Assembly: GCA_050331695.1 (NCBI GenBank)
Contig: JBHJGP010000019.1
Coordinates: 1 to 64,000 of the forward strand
Length of the DNA: 64,000 bases
Source of the DNA: JBHJGP01 sp050331695
GTDB taxonomy: Bacteria; Pseudomonadota; Alphaproteobacteria; Geminicoccales; Geminicoccaceae
Direction of reading: 5' to 3'
The position numbers and the translations under genes were made by a program. Shown here in pieces: positions 53,960-62,697 of the stretch. Below the pieces are notes generated by a model. It did not search any database. It saw nothing but the letters and a program-made list of their open reading frames with translations, and had not been told where the DNA came from. How positions within the stretch are numbered: the first letter of the stretch is position 1; every line of letters starts with the position of its first letter.

Positions 53960-55420
53960 CTACGTCAGCACGGGTGTCTCGATCAGGTCTTCGATCGAGG
54001 CGCCGGTGACGCCGACGATCAGCACCAGATCCTCGAAGTTCTCGCCGTCGCCGGCAATGTTGACCTGCACCAACGTATCGGCACCGTCATCGTCGAGGGC
54101 GATGAACGATGGGAGCGAGGTTTCAGGCTCGAAACGGATCAGATCGTCGACATTGATGATGTCGGTTCCGACCTCGAAATCGAGGATCGTGTCGACCTCG
54201 CCATTGTCCAGCGCCTCATAGACGAAGCTGTCGGCACCGGTGCCGCCGGCCATGGTGTCGCTGCCGCGGCCGCCGACCAGGATGTCCTCGCCGCCGTTAC
54301 CGAACAATGTGTCGGCGCCGCTGTCCCCGAAGAACAGATCACCCAAGGCGCCACCGATGAAGACGTCATCGCCCTCGCCGCCGCCTCCGAAGAGTTCGAT
54401 CGCCGCATTTTCGCCGTCGAGCAGATCGTCGCCGGCGCCGCCTTCGAAGTCGACCGTGGTGACGTCGCTTTCCGCGAGATTGGCGATCGTGAGCGCGTCA
54501 TTGCCGGCGAGCCCCTCGACGAAGATTTCCTCGACTTGGCTCAGATCCAGAGTGACAAGCTCAAGATTGCTCCGCTGAAACAGGACGGCACCCCCATCGG
54601 TCGCGAAGGAAAACTCGTCGCCGTCACCATCAGCGCCATTGATCTGCAGAACGTCGAAACCGCCGCCGCCGATAACCGCATCGTCACCGTCGCCCTCGTT
54701 CCAGATAAAGAAATCGTCTCCGCCGCCACCGCGGATGACATCGTTGCCACCATTGCCGACGATGAAGTCGCTGCCGCCGCCACCGCTTAAGAAATCCCGG
54801 GCACTGCCGCCGAACAGGTCGTCATTGCCGCCATCACCCCGGAGATCGACCGTGGTCATCGCGAGATCGGCCTGGAGCAGATCGTCGCCGCCGCCGCCAT
54901 TGACGAACACTCGCTCCACGCCGGTATCGGCGATGGCCTCGATCGTCACCTGATCATCGGCGGCACCGGCCGCAATGAAGACGCGCTCAATGCCGATCAG
55001 ATCGTTGGTCGCCTCTTCGTTGACGACATCGAGACCGGCAAAACCCTCTTCCACGGCGAACAGCACGACATCGGCCGCAACCTCGCCGTCGACACTGGCC
55101 TCCAGGCGATCGGCACCGGCGCCGCCGTCAAAAATATTAGTGCCGTCACCGGACTGCCAGAGGAACAGGTCCGCGCCAGCGCCGCCCCGGGCGTCGTCTT
55201 TGCCGGTGCCGCCGACAAACGTGTCGTCACCCTCGCCGCCGGTAAGCGTGTCGTCACCGGAACCACCCTCGAGCCGGTCATCGCCATCGTCACCGCGGAG
55301 CTGGTCGTCGTCACCCAGGCCGAAGATGGTATCATTGCCTTCGCGCCCGAACAGAATGTCGACGCCGGCCGTTCCGGTGAGCGTGTCATCCTGGGGTGAT
55401 CCGAACTGTAGTTCCGCCAT
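53960..55420 (-). CDS. RTX calcium-binding protein, paralogue of the preceding one
   Basis: A 486-residue acidic protein with the same plan as its neighbour: N-terminal FGSPQDDTLTGTAGVDILFG-type opening, a first block of nonapeptide repeats (about 10-90), a central beta-rich segment with FQRSNLELVTLDLSQVEEIF, a second repeat block (GGSARDFLSGGGGSDFIVGN) and a third (about 345-390), then a C-terminal region (VDTILDFEVGTDIINVDDLI to VQVNIAGDGENFEDLVLIVG) resembling type I secretion targets. No signal peptide. GGAGAG precedes the ATG. Tandem duplication with later divergence is likely; the protein is probably exported and calcium-folded. Confidence 0.88.
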   Translation of the reverse strand: MAELQFGSPQDDTLTGTAGVDILFGREGNDTIFGLGDDDQLRGDDGDDRLEGGSGDDTLTGGEGDDTFVGGTGKDDARGGAGADLFLWQSGDGTNIFDGGAGADRLEASVDGEVAADVVLFAVEEGFAGLDVVNEEATNDLIGIERVFIAAGAADDQVTIEAIADTGVERVFVNGGGGDDLLQADLAMTTVDLRGDGGNDDLFGGSARDFLSGGGGSDFIVGNGGNDVIRGGGGDDFFIWNEGDGDDAVIGGGGFDVLQINGADGDGDEFSFATDGGAVLFQRSNLELVTLDLSQVEEIFVEGLAGNDALTIANLAESDVTTVDFEGGAGDDLLDGENAAIELFGGGGEGDDVFIGGALGDLFFGDSGADTLFGNGGEDILVGGRGSDTMAGGTGADSFVYEALDNGEVDTILDFEVGTDIINVDDLIRFEPETSLPSFIALDDDGADTLVQVNIAGDGENFEDLVLIVGVTGASIEDLIETPVLT

Positions 55421-55524
55421 GAAGGGCTCTCCACGTCAGCAGGTCCAAGGGAAGAAATGCGACCGGCGGTGATCGCCGGCGGACCTTGCTGCTATCACAA
55501 AGATGGGAGAATAAGAACTACTGC

Positions 55525-55545
55525 TTATCAACTATTAGTTGATAA
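55525..55545. promoter_or_regulatory. Perfect 10-base inverted repeat upstream of the second RTX gene
   Basis: TTATCAACTA and TAGTTGATAA flank a single central T. The repeat is AT-rich, about 105-125 bases upstream of the RTX start at 55420 and about 95 bases past the stop of the aldehyde dehydrogenase gene. It lacks the GC-rich stem of a terminator here, so an operator for a dimeric regulator is the better reading. Confidence 0.5.
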
Positions 55546-55637
55546 AACTGGCGCTTTGAGAAGGACCCTTCCGGCCCGCGCTTCGATCAAACGCGGATCT
55601 GAGGTCTCGCCGCTGTTCGTCCCTAAGCCGGCGGCCC

Positions 55638-57074
55638 TTAAGGAGCCGTGTAGGCGGTTTTCACGACAGTGTAGAATTCCTGGGCGTAGCGGCCTTGCTC
55701 GCGTGGACCGTAGCTCGACCCTTTCCGCCCGCCGAACGGCACGTGATAGTCTACCCCGGCGGTCGGCAGATTGACCATGACCATGCCGGCTTCCGCGTTC
55801 CGCTTGAAGTGGCTGGCATGTTTGAGGCTGGTGGTGCAGATACCGGCGGACAGGCCGAAATCGGTATCATTGGCGACTGCCAGCGCCTCGTCATAGTCTT
55901 TCACGCGAATGACACCGGCGACCGGTCCGAATACCTCTTCGCGATTGATGCGCATGGTGTTGGTGGTTTCGGTGAACAGGGCCGGCTGGAGATAGTAGCC
56001 GGGGGTCTCGCGATTAAGCCGTTTGCCACCCCACTTCAGCGTGCCGCCCTCGTCCCGGCCGATCGTCAGATAGCTCAGATCCTGCTCGAGCTGGCGCTCA
56101 TCGACGACCGGGCCGATATGCGTGCCGTCCTTGATCGCGTCATCGACGACCAGACCCTTAAGACGTTGAATGGCCGCATCGACGAAGCGGTCATGAATGG
56201 CTTCGGTCACGATCAGCCGCGACGACGCGGTGCAACGCTGGCCGGTAGAGAAAAACGCGCCGTTGACGGCGCAGTCGACAGCCGTCGCCAGATCGGCGTC
56301 GTCCAAGACGACCAGCGGGTTCTTGCCACCCATCTCCAGCTGGCATTTGCGCATTTGCCGGGCCGAGACTTCGGCGACGCGCCGTCCGGTCTCGACGGAG
56401 CCGGTGAAGCTGATGGCGTCGATCCGGGGATCATCGAGGATGGCTTGGCCGACCACGGAGCCGGGTCCGTTCACCAGGTTGAGCACGCCCGCAGGAAGCC
56501 CGGCACGATGGAGAATGTCGACGATGGCCCAGGCGCAACCGGGCACCAACTCGGCCGGCTTGTAGACGACCGTGTTGCCGTAGGCTAGCGCCGGCGCGAT
56601 CTTCCAGGCGGGGATGGCGATCGGAAAGTTCCAGGGCGTAATGATGCCGACAACGCCCACCGGCTCACGCGTGACGTCGATCTCGACGCCCGGACGCACC
56701 GAGGCCAGCCGATCGCCGGTCTGACGAACGGTTTCGCCGGCAAAGAACAAAAAGATCTGCGCGGCACGAACGGTTTCGCCGACCCCCTCGGCCAAGGTCT
56801 TGCCTTCTTCGCGGGCAAGCAGGAGGCCCAGCTCGTTCTTCCGCGCCAGGATCTCGTCGCCGGCGGCCTTCAGAATGTCATGGCGCTTCTGGGGCCCGGA
56901 CCGCGCCCAGTCATGGGCCGCGGCGCTCGCCGCTTCGATGGCACGTGTCGCATCGGCTTTCGACGCGGTCGCGTAACGGCCGACGATCTCGGCCGTGTTC
57001 GACGGGTTGATATTGTCCTTTACGTCACTGCTAGCGACCCAATCGCCGCCGATCAAATTGGGGTGCAGGTCCAC
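55638..57074 (-). CDS. Aldehyde dehydrogenase, 2-oxoglutarate-semialdehyde dehydrogenase type
   Basis: A 478-residue NAD(P)-dependent dehydrogenase. Catalytic Cys is in FSTGQRCTASSR and the general base Glu in LEMGGKNPLVVLDD; ISFTGSVETGRRVAE is the cofactor motif. The end (VDYHVPFGGRKGSSYGPREQ) is typical of 2,5-dioxopentanoate dehydrogenases of sugar-acid pathways. The GTG at 57074 follows AGGGAGA and starts with the usual HPNLIGGDWV; the open frame beyond is not conserved. It follows the RraA-like gene by 44 bases. With the dehydratase at 60.9-62.6 kb it could end a route from a pentonate to 2-oxoglutarate (inference). Confidence 0.88.
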   Translation of the reverse strand: MDLHPNLIGGDWVASSDVKDNINPSNTAEIVGRYATASKADATRAIEAASAAAHDWARSGPQKRHDILKAAGDEILARKNELGLLLAREEGKTLAEGVGETVRAAQIFLFFAGETVRQTGDRLASVRPGVEIDVTREPVGVVGIITPWNFPIAIPAWKIAPALAYGNTVVYKPAELVPGCAWAIVDILHRAGLPAGVLNLVNGPGSVVGQAILDDPRIDAISFTGSVETGRRVAEVSARQMRKCQLEMGGKNPLVVLDDADLATAVDCAVNGAFFSTGQRCTASSRLIVTEAIHDRFVDAAIQRLKGLVVDDAIKDGTHIGPVVDERQLEQDLSYLTIGRDEGGTLKWGGKRLNRETPGYYLQPALFTETTNTMRINREEVFGPVAGVIRVKDYDEALAVANDTDFGLSAGICTTSLKHASHFKRNAEAGMVMVNLPTAGVDYHVPFGGRKGSSYGPREQGRYAQEFYTVVKTAYTAP

Positions 57075-57118
57075 TGATGGTCTCCCTACTCTTCCTGATT
57101 GCGCGGGCGTCGGTGGAG

Positions 57119-57838
57119 CTACCGTTCGCCGTCCCTGGCGGACCGCCATTCGACGAATTCGGCACGGCTTTCATGGGTTGCCGGATAGATCCCGAAAATC
57201 TTGCGCCCACCGGCGACCTGTTCCTCGACGAAATCCTCATACGCCGTCATTTCGAAACTTTCGTCGGCAACGTCGTCAGCGATGGAAGCCGGTATCACCA
57301 CCACCCCCTCGCCATCTCCGACCAGGACGTCGCCCGGATAGACGGCGACGCCGCCGCAGCCGATCGGCACCTGCAGATCGACCGCGTGGAACAGGATCGG
57401 GTTGGTCGGCGCCGAGGGCCGCTGGTGGTAGACGGGAAAGTCGAGCGTCTCCAGCTCGGGCGTGTCGCGAAATCCGCCATCAGTAACCACGCCCGCGGCT
57501 CCTCGAACCATCATCCGGCGGATTAGGATGGAACCGGCGGAGGCGGCCCGGGCGTCGCGGCAACTGTCATAAACCATGATCTGGCCTGGCGGTATCTCCT
57601 CAACCGCCTTCCGCTGCGGGTGCTCCCAATCCTCATAAACCGAAAGATCGTCGATATCCTCGCGGGCAGGGATGTAGCGGAGCGTGTAGGCCTCTCCGAC
57701 CATCCGCGGCGCGTTCCGATTGATCAGATAAACATCCTGCAACCAGGCATTGCGCAGGCCCCGTTTGAACAGGCAGGTGGTGAGCGTTGCCGTGCTGACC
57801 TGTTTGAGTTTGTCTCGCGCTTCGCCGCTCAACGACAT
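57119..57838 (-). CDS. RraA family protein
   Basis: A 239-residue protein of the RraA/4-hydroxy-4-methyl-2-oxoglutarate aldolase fold, with AAGVVTDGGFRDTPELETLD and a glycine-rich VYPGDVLVGDGEGVVVIPAS. Members range from an RNase E inhibitor to pyruvate-releasing aldolases and sugar-acid dehydratase-like enzymes. Here the RD pair of the aldolase active site is present, and the adjacent dehydrogenase of a sugar-acid pathway suggests a metabolic enzyme acting on a keto sugar acid. Exact reaction unknown. Confidence 0.85.
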   Translation of the reverse strand: MSLSGEARDKLKQVSTATLTTCLFKRGLRNAWLQDVYLINRNAPRMVGEAYTLRYIPAREDIDDLSVYEDWEHPQRKAVEEIPPGQIMVYDSCRDARAASAGSILIRRMMVRGAAGVVTDGGFRDTPELETLDFPVYHQRPSAPTNPILFHAVDLQVPIGCGGVAVYPGDVLVGDGEGVVVIPASIADDVADESFEMTAYEDFVEEQVAGGRKIFGIYPATHESRAEFVEWRSARDGER

Positions 57839-57890
57839 GGTCCCTCCCCGACCCCATCCCCCAAAACCGCCGGGGGCGCTGGCCCGAGGC

Positions 57891-59096
57891 TCAACTGTGG
57901 GAGCTTAAGGCGCTCGTTGCAACCGAACGCGACACCACGGCCTGCCGCCGCCGGTACTCGGTCGGTGTCATGCGCTCCACCTTGCGAAAAGCGCTGTAAA
58001 ACGTCGACCGAGCGTTGAAACCAACCGCGATGGAGATGTCCAGCACGGTCATCGGCGTCGGCTCGTCCAGGAGCCGCTTCGCCTCTTCTACGCGCCACGA
58101 ATTGACGAAGTCGAAGAAATTCGTGTTCAGATGGCTGCTTAGCAATTGTGAGACTTTGTGGTCTGGCGCGCGGATTGCAGCCGCGACGTCGCGAAGGCTC
58201 AAAAGCGGGTTCCTGTGGAGGTGGTTCACCCGCATCGCCTCCACCAGCTTGTTGGACAGCCGTTCCGCCTCGTCGTGCGCCATCGGTGCGCGCTCATATT
58301 TGACTCTTTTTTGCAGCTCAAGCGCATCCTTTTCTTCGTCGGGCGGGCCGTAGCCGCTGAACGAGCGAAGCACGAAGCCGCAGAAAAGGACGAGACAGAC
58401 CACCCGAAAAACGGATCCGCTCATCTGCCAGGCGAAGGGTACCGCGAACAGCCTGGCGGATAGAAATTCGATGCCGATGCTCAGTATCGGCAATGAGATG
58501 ATGGCCCAGAGATTGCGGGTCCGGGCCATGGTAGCGTCTGGCATGGCCGAAAGAAGATTACGGAGGCTTCGGACGCGCTCGTGAAGCAGTTTAAAGGAAG
58601 CCCAGAGGTAGACACCGGCGGAAATAAACAAAACCAGCCAGAAAAGACGAATAATCGTCAGGCTGAACGCCTGAACCGCGTCCTTGGTCTCGAACAACGC
58701 TCCTTGCCAGCCGTCGGGTGCATTGACGGGAAGGAACGCGACCCAGGCGATGAAAGCGGGCAGAGTGTGGAGCCAGAAACGCGGCCGGGCCGCAAGCCCA
58801 TGGATTTCGGTCTGAAAATAGGCGAACAGGAGCGGCGCTAGGAGAAGCGGTATCGCCCGAACCACCGGCCCCACGGCGACTTCTAGAAGAGGCGCGCGGC
58901 CATAGAGCCCGACCAGGTCCAGCAGATCACTCACCGCTATGATTGCGAGGCCGACCAAGAAGGCGAGCAGAAAGAGATTTGCCGGCCGCTCGGGCCGACA
59001 CGCGGTCGCGACCAACCCCGCGGTCAGGCCAAGGCAGCCGATCAGGCCCGACAAAAGCGCTGTTTGAAAAAGCTCGACGTCCGTCACCCGATCCAC
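57891..59096 (-). CDS. Membrane-anchored AraC-family regulator
   Basis: A 401-residue protein with about seven hydrophobic helices in residues 1-255 and a cytoplasmic AraC/XylS DNA-binding domain at the C-terminus (two helix-turn-helices: LRDVAAAIRAPDHKVSQLLS and VLDISIAVGFNARSTFYSAF, ending RMTPTEYRRR). Such proteins sense a signal in or across the membrane. The GTG start at 59096 is weakly preceded by GGAAG. It is divergent from the MipA/OmpV gene, a likely target, with a 185-base spacer holding an imperfect inverted repeat GTCCGA (59208-59213) / TCGGAC (59224-59229). Confidence 0.85.
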   Translation of the reverse strand: MDRVTDVELFQTALLSGLIGCLGLTAGLVATACRPERPANLFLLAFLVGLAIIAVSDLLDLVGLYGRAPLLEVAVGPVVRAIPLLLAPLLFAYFQTEIHGLAARPRFWLHTLPAFIAWVAFLPVNAPDGWQGALFETKDAVQAFSLTIIRLFWLVLFISAGVYLWASFKLLHERVRSLRNLLSAMPDATMARTRNLWAIISLPILSIGIEFLSARLFAVPFAWQMSGSVFRVVCLVLFCGFVLRSFSGYGPPDEEKDALELQKRVKYERAPMAHDEAERLSNKLVEAMRVNHLHRNPLLSLRDVAAAIRAPDHKVSQLLSSHLNTNFFDFVNSWRVEEAKRLLDEPTPMTVLDISIAVGFNARSTFYSAFRKVERMTPTEYRRRQAVVSRSVATSALSSHS

Positions 59097-59281
59097 ACTT
59101 CCATCTGCTTGGTCCGCTGATCTCGTCCGCCCTCAGGCGGCTCACCGACCGGCCCCCAGAGTAGCGCGTCCGGCGCTTCGTCCCCAGGGGGCTGGGCATC
59201 CGATCTGTCCGATCCGACCGGTTCGGACGACGCCAAAGCGCCGCTCGCCTAGGCCCTCCCTATCTTGGTCGGGAGAGCGCC

Positions 59282-60070
59282 TTGGGATCGTCGTCACCGC
59301 GAGTGGTTTTTTGTCTGTTGGTCGCCGGCCTGGGCCTTTGTTGGCCGGGGAACAACGCCAGCTTCGCGGATGAGCCCGCCTGGAGCGTGACGGTTTCGGC
59401 GGGCGCCGGCATCGCCCCGGAAAGTCTTGGCGCCGACACCTACGAGGTCGAACCGGTTGCGAGTGTCACCCTCGGCTATGGCGATTATCGCCATGAGGCC
59501 AGCCCCGCCGGCGCCCGGGCGACCCTCCTCCACATGCGCGGCTTTCGGGCCGGCGCCATCGCCCGCCGCCGCGGAGGCCGCAACGATGTCGATGATCCCG
59601 TCATCGATCTTTTGGAGAACATCAACGCGACGATCGAGGTGGGCGGGTTCCTGCGGGCGCCTTTAGGCCCGCTCGTGCTTGGCGCCGAGGTCACCCAGGA
59701 CGTTTTGGGCGAGCATGAGGGCCTGATCGGTGAATTGACCCTCGGCTTGCCGCTTGCCTTGAGCGAAAAACTGTCGCTCACGCCCTCGGCTGGCTTGGTG
59801 CTGACCAACGACGCGTTTGCCCAGACCTTTTTCGGCGTCAGCGACGCCGATGCGGGACGCTCCGGGCTTTCGGCTTTCGACGCCGACGGGGGACCGCTTG
59901 CAGCGAGTGGCGGCATCGGCGTGCGCTACGCCGTCAGCCAACGGATCGGTCTCTCCGCCGGCGTCACTTTCGCCCGGCTGATTGCTGATGCCGAGACCAG
60001 CCCGATCGTCGCCGAACGGGGTTCGGCTAACCAGCTCTTCGGCCGGATCGGCTTGAGCTATCGATTTTGA
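59282..60070 (+). CDS. MipA/OmpV family outer-membrane protein
   Basis: A 262-residue protein with signal peptide ending near ASFADE and a pattern of alternating beta strands ending in an aromatic C-terminal residue (GRIGLSYRF), the hallmark of an outer-membrane barrel. FMTNDAF-like strand LVLTNDAFAQTFFGVSDADA is diagnostic of the MipA/OmpV family. Translation starts at TTG behind GGGAGAG. These proteins serve as small porins or scaffolds for murein enzymes. It is divergent from the membrane-bound AraC regulator, which may control it. Confidence 0.85.
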   Translation: MGSSSPRVVFCLLVAGLGLCWPGNNASFADEPAWSVTVSAGAGIAPESLGADTYEVEPVASVTLGYGDYRHEASPAGARATLLHMRGFRAGAIARRRGGRNDVDDPVIDLLENINATIEVGGFLRAPLGPLVLGAEVTQDVLGEHEGLIGELTLGLPLALSEKLSLTPSAGLVLTNDAFAQTFFGVSDADAGRSGLSAFDADGGPLAASGGIGVRYAVSQRIGLSAGVTFARLIADAETSPIVAERGSANQLFGRIGLSYRF

Positions 60071-60193
60071 CCAATCGGCGGCGGAGCTCCGTTACGACTC
60101 ATGAGCCGGTGTCGACGCTCATCACGGCCCCGAGCGGATACTGCCGGTAGCCACGCCTCCGATCGATCTGGACATCGATATTTACTTGACTAA

Positions 60194-60203
60194 GTTAGCT
60201 AAC
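60194..60203. promoter_or_regulatory. Palindrome, possible antitoxin operator
   Basis: GTTAGCTAAC is a perfect ten-base palindrome 13 bases upstream of the antitoxin ATG at 60216, between a stretch ending TTTACTTGACTAA and the ribosome binding site AAGGAG. Phd-type antitoxins repress their own promoter by binding such short palindromes. Confidence 0.55.
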
Positions 60204-60215
60204 AAGGAGATCGGC

Positions 60216-60446
60216 ATGCAGGTCACAGTTCACAAGGCAAAAACACAGCTCTCCAAGCTGATTGAAGCGGCGCTCGCTGGCGAGGAGGTAATTATCGCCC
60301 GAGGTTCCAAACCGGTGGTGAAGCTCGTGCCCGTGTCCCCGCGGACGTTCAAGTTTGGCGTATTGGAAGGAAAGCTGCCGGCAGGCGGTCCTGACTTTTT
60401 CGAGCCCATGAGCGAGGCGGATTTGAAACTCTGGGAAGGCGGCTAG
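60216..60446 (+). CDS. Phd/YefM-family antitoxin
   Basis: A 76-residue protein. The N-terminus VTVHKAKTQLSKLIEAALAG followed by EEVIIARGSKPVVKLVPV is the standard Phd/YefM dimerisation and DNA-binding domain; the C-terminal tail carries the acidic toxin-binding part. The ATG at 60216 is six bases after AAGGAG and fits family length, so it is preferred over the TTG at 60186. Its stop is directly followed by the toxin start, with no gap. It should neutralise the PIN toxin and repress the operon. Confidence 0.92.
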   Translation: MQVTVHKAKTQLSKLIEAALAGEEVIIARGSKPVVKLVPVSPRTFKFGVLEGKLPAGGPDFFEPMSEADLKLWEGG

Positions 60447-60848
60447 GTGGCCAATGTCCTCTTGGACACACATGCCTGGGCCTGGAGCTTAAAGCGCGAT
60501 TACCGACTGTCGGCGACCGCAACGAATGCGATCAACAGCGCGGACGCCGTCTACGTCAGTCCCATCAGTTTCTATGAAATTGGACAAAAGGTCAGGCTTG
60601 GCAAATGGCCGGCTATGGAACCGTTCGTCGATCAGCTTTTGGAATTGCTCGATGAGCAACGCGGATGGGTAGCGCCGCTCGATCCCGAGACTTGTCTGGC
60701 CGCGGCGAAGCTAGACTGGACCAACCGCGACCCTTTTGACCGTATTCTTGGCGCCACTGCTGTCGGAGGTCGCATGCCCATCATTTCGGCCGACCCCTCG
60801 TTCGACGATTTTCCTGAAGCACCCGACAAATTGATCCGGATTTGGTGA
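60447..60848 (+). CDS. VapC-like PIN-domain toxin
   Basis: A 133-residue PIN-domain ribonuclease. Acidic metal-binding residues are visible in order: Asp in LLDTHAWAW, Glu in SFYEIGQKVRLGKW, Asp in NRDPFDRILGATAV and Asp in SADPSFDDF. VapC toxins cut tRNA or rRNA to arrest growth. The GTG start is immediately after the antitoxin stop. The pair is inserted between the MipA gene and the convergent dehydratase gene, compatible with acquisition by transfer, though no mobile-element ends were seen. Confidence 0.92.
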   Translation: MANVLLDTHAWAWSLKRDYRLSATATNAINSADAVYVSPISFYEIGQKVRLGKWPAMEPFVDQLLELLDEQRGWVAPLDPETCLAAAKLDWTNRDPFDRILGATAVGGRMPIISADPSFDDFPEAPDKLIRIW

Positions 60849-60869
60849 ACGAGATACGCTGGAAGACCC

Positions 60870-62612
60870 TCAGTAGATCGCCGGTTCGTCCACCGGCTTG
60901 CCGAAGTCGGTTCGGAGATAATCGAAGTCGCAGCCGTCATTGGCCTGGGAGATGTGCTGGCTGAACATGTAGCCGAAACCGCGCTCGAAGCGCGGCGGCG
61001 GCGCGATCCAGGCCCGGCGGCGGCGTTCTATCTCGTCGTCGGAGATCTCGAGCCGGATCGAGCGGGCGTCGACGTCGATGCTGATCGGATCGCCCGTTTG
61101 GACGAGCGCCAAGGGACCGCCGACGAAGCTTTCGGGGGCAATGTGCAGCACACAGGCGCCGTAGGACGTGCCGGACATGCGCGCATCCGACAGCCGCAGC
61201 ATGTCGCGCACGCCCTGCTTCACCAGCTTCTTCGGAATGGGAAGCATCCCCCATTCCGGCATGCCCGGCGCCCCCTTGGGTCCGGCATTGCGCAGAACCA
61301 AAACGTGGTCGGGGGTCACGTCCAAATCGTCATCTTCGACCGCTGCCTTCATCTCCGGATAGCTGTCAAAGACCAGGGCCGGCCCTGTGTGCTTGCGGAA
61401 ACGCTGATCGCAAGCCGCCGGTTTGATGACACAGCCGTCCGGCGCCAGATTGCCGCGGAGCACGGCGAGCGAGCCCTCGCCGTAAACCGGTTTATCGAGC
61501 GGCCGGATAACATCATCGTTATGGCAACGGGCGGCTTCGATATTGTCGCCAATCGTCCGACCATTAACCGTTACGGCATCGAGCGACAGGAGATCGCGGA
61601 TCCCGGTGAGCAGCGCCGGAAGACCGCCCGCATAATAAAAATCCTCCATCAGATAGCGATCGCCGGAAGGCCGGATGTTGGCAATGACCGGCACCTCGCG
61701 GCCGATCCGGTCGAAGTCGCTAAGGCCGATGTCATGGCCGGCCCGGCGGCCTTGGGCGATCAGGTGGATGATCGCGTTAGTCGAGCCGCCGATTGCCATC
61801 ACCGCGGTGATCGCGTTCTCGAACGCCGCTTTGGTCTGCACCTGATCGATCGAGAGATCCTCCCAGACCATCTCGACGATCCGCCGACCGGACGCCACCG
61901 CCATGCGTTTGTGATTGGCATCGGCCGCCGGAATCGACGCGGCGCCCGGCAGGGTTATGCCCAGGGCCTCGGCCGCCGAGGTCATGGTGCTGGCGGTGCC
62001 CATGGTCATGCAGTGGCCGTAGGACCTTGCGATCCCGGTCTCGATCTCGCCCCAATCCTCCGACGTGATGCCGCCAGCGCGAAGCTCGTCCCAGTATTTC
62101 CAGACGTCCGAGCCGCTGCCCAAGGTCTGGCCCTGCCAGTAGCCCCGGAGCATCGGTCCCGCAGGCACGAAAATCGTCGGCAGGCCCATGCTGGTCGCCC
62201 CCATGAGAAGGGCCGGCGTGGTCTTGTCGCAGCCGCCCATGAGGACCACGCCGTCCACGGGATGCGAGCGGATCAGCTCCTCGGTCTCCATCGCCAAAAA
62301 ATTGCGATAGAGCATGGTGCTGGGCTTCACGTAGGGCTCGGAGAGCGACATGGCCGGCAGTTCGATGGGAAAGCCGCCCGCCTGCAAAATGCCTCGTTTG
62401 ACCTCCTCGACGCGGACCTTGAAGTGCTGGTGGCAGGGGTTGATGTCGGACCAGGTGTTGATGATCCCGATCGCGGGCTTACCCGCCCAATCGCCGGGAT
62501 CCAAACCCATCTGCATGGCCCGGGACCGGTGGCCGAAGGCGCGCAAATCCTGAACACCGTACCAACGGTGGCTGCGCAACTCTTCGTAAGCTTTCCGCGT
62601 TTTGCCGGCCAC
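60870..62612 (-). CDS. IlvD/Edd-family sugar-acid dehydratase
   Basis: A 580-residue iron-sulfur dehydratase. The three cluster cysteines are in NPCHQHFK, MGGCDKTTPA and YGHCMTMGTAST. Sequence such as RSYGHC and AMSLSEPYVKPSTMLYRNFL and length are closer to the sugar-acid (L-arabinonate/D-xylonate) dehydratases than to dihydroxyacid dehydratase. It would convert a pentonate or similar acid to a 2-keto-3-deoxy acid, which suits the semialdehyde dehydrogenase and RraA-like genes a few kilobases away. GTG start at 62612. It is divergent from two oxidoreductase genes. Exact substrate inferred. Confidence 0.88.
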   Translation of the reverse strand: MAGKTRKAYEELRSHRWYGVQDLRAFGHRSRAMQMGLDPGDWAGKPAIGIINTWSDINPCHQHFKVRVEEVKRGILQAGGFPIELPAMSLSEPYVKPSTMLYRNFLAMETEELIRSHPVDGVVLMGGCDKTTPALLMGATSMGLPTIFVPAGPMLRGYWQGQTLGSGSDVWKYWDELRAGGITSEDWGEIETGIARSYGHCMTMGTASTMTSAAEALGITLPGAASIPAADANHKRMAVASGRRIVEMVWEDLSIDQVQTKAAFENAITAVMAIGGSTNAIIHLIAQGRRAGHDIGLSDFDRIGREVPVIANIRPSGDRYLMEDFYYAGGLPALLTGIRDLLSLDAVTVNGRTIGDNIEAARCHNDDVIRPLDKPVYGEGSLAVLRGNLAPDGCVIKPAACDQRFRKHTGPALVFDSYPEMKAAVEDDDLDVTPDHVLVLRNAGPKGAPGMPEWGMLPIPKKLVKQGVRDMLRLSDARMSGTSYGACVLHIAPESFVGGPLALVQTGDPISIDVDARSIRLEISDDEIERRRRAWIAPPPRFERGFGYMFSQHISQANDGCDFDYLRTDFGKPVDEPAIY

Positions 62613-62697
62613 GATACCCCTACCCCCCGAGCGCTTGTGCTTTGATCTACGACCAAGGTAGCATAGCCGAATAGCAAGGGGAGAGGGCTAGCGCCTC

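Noticed and set aside
52244..55420. Dense short repeats considered as a CRISPR array or minisatellite
   Set aside because: The repeats are in frame and encode the glycine/aspartate nonapeptides of RTX proteins; they have no unique spacers of constant length.
55525..55545. Inverted repeat as terminator of the aldehyde dehydrogenase gene
   Set aside because: The stem is almost entirely A/T and lacks the GC-rich arm seen in the two clear terminators nearby; an operator is more likely.
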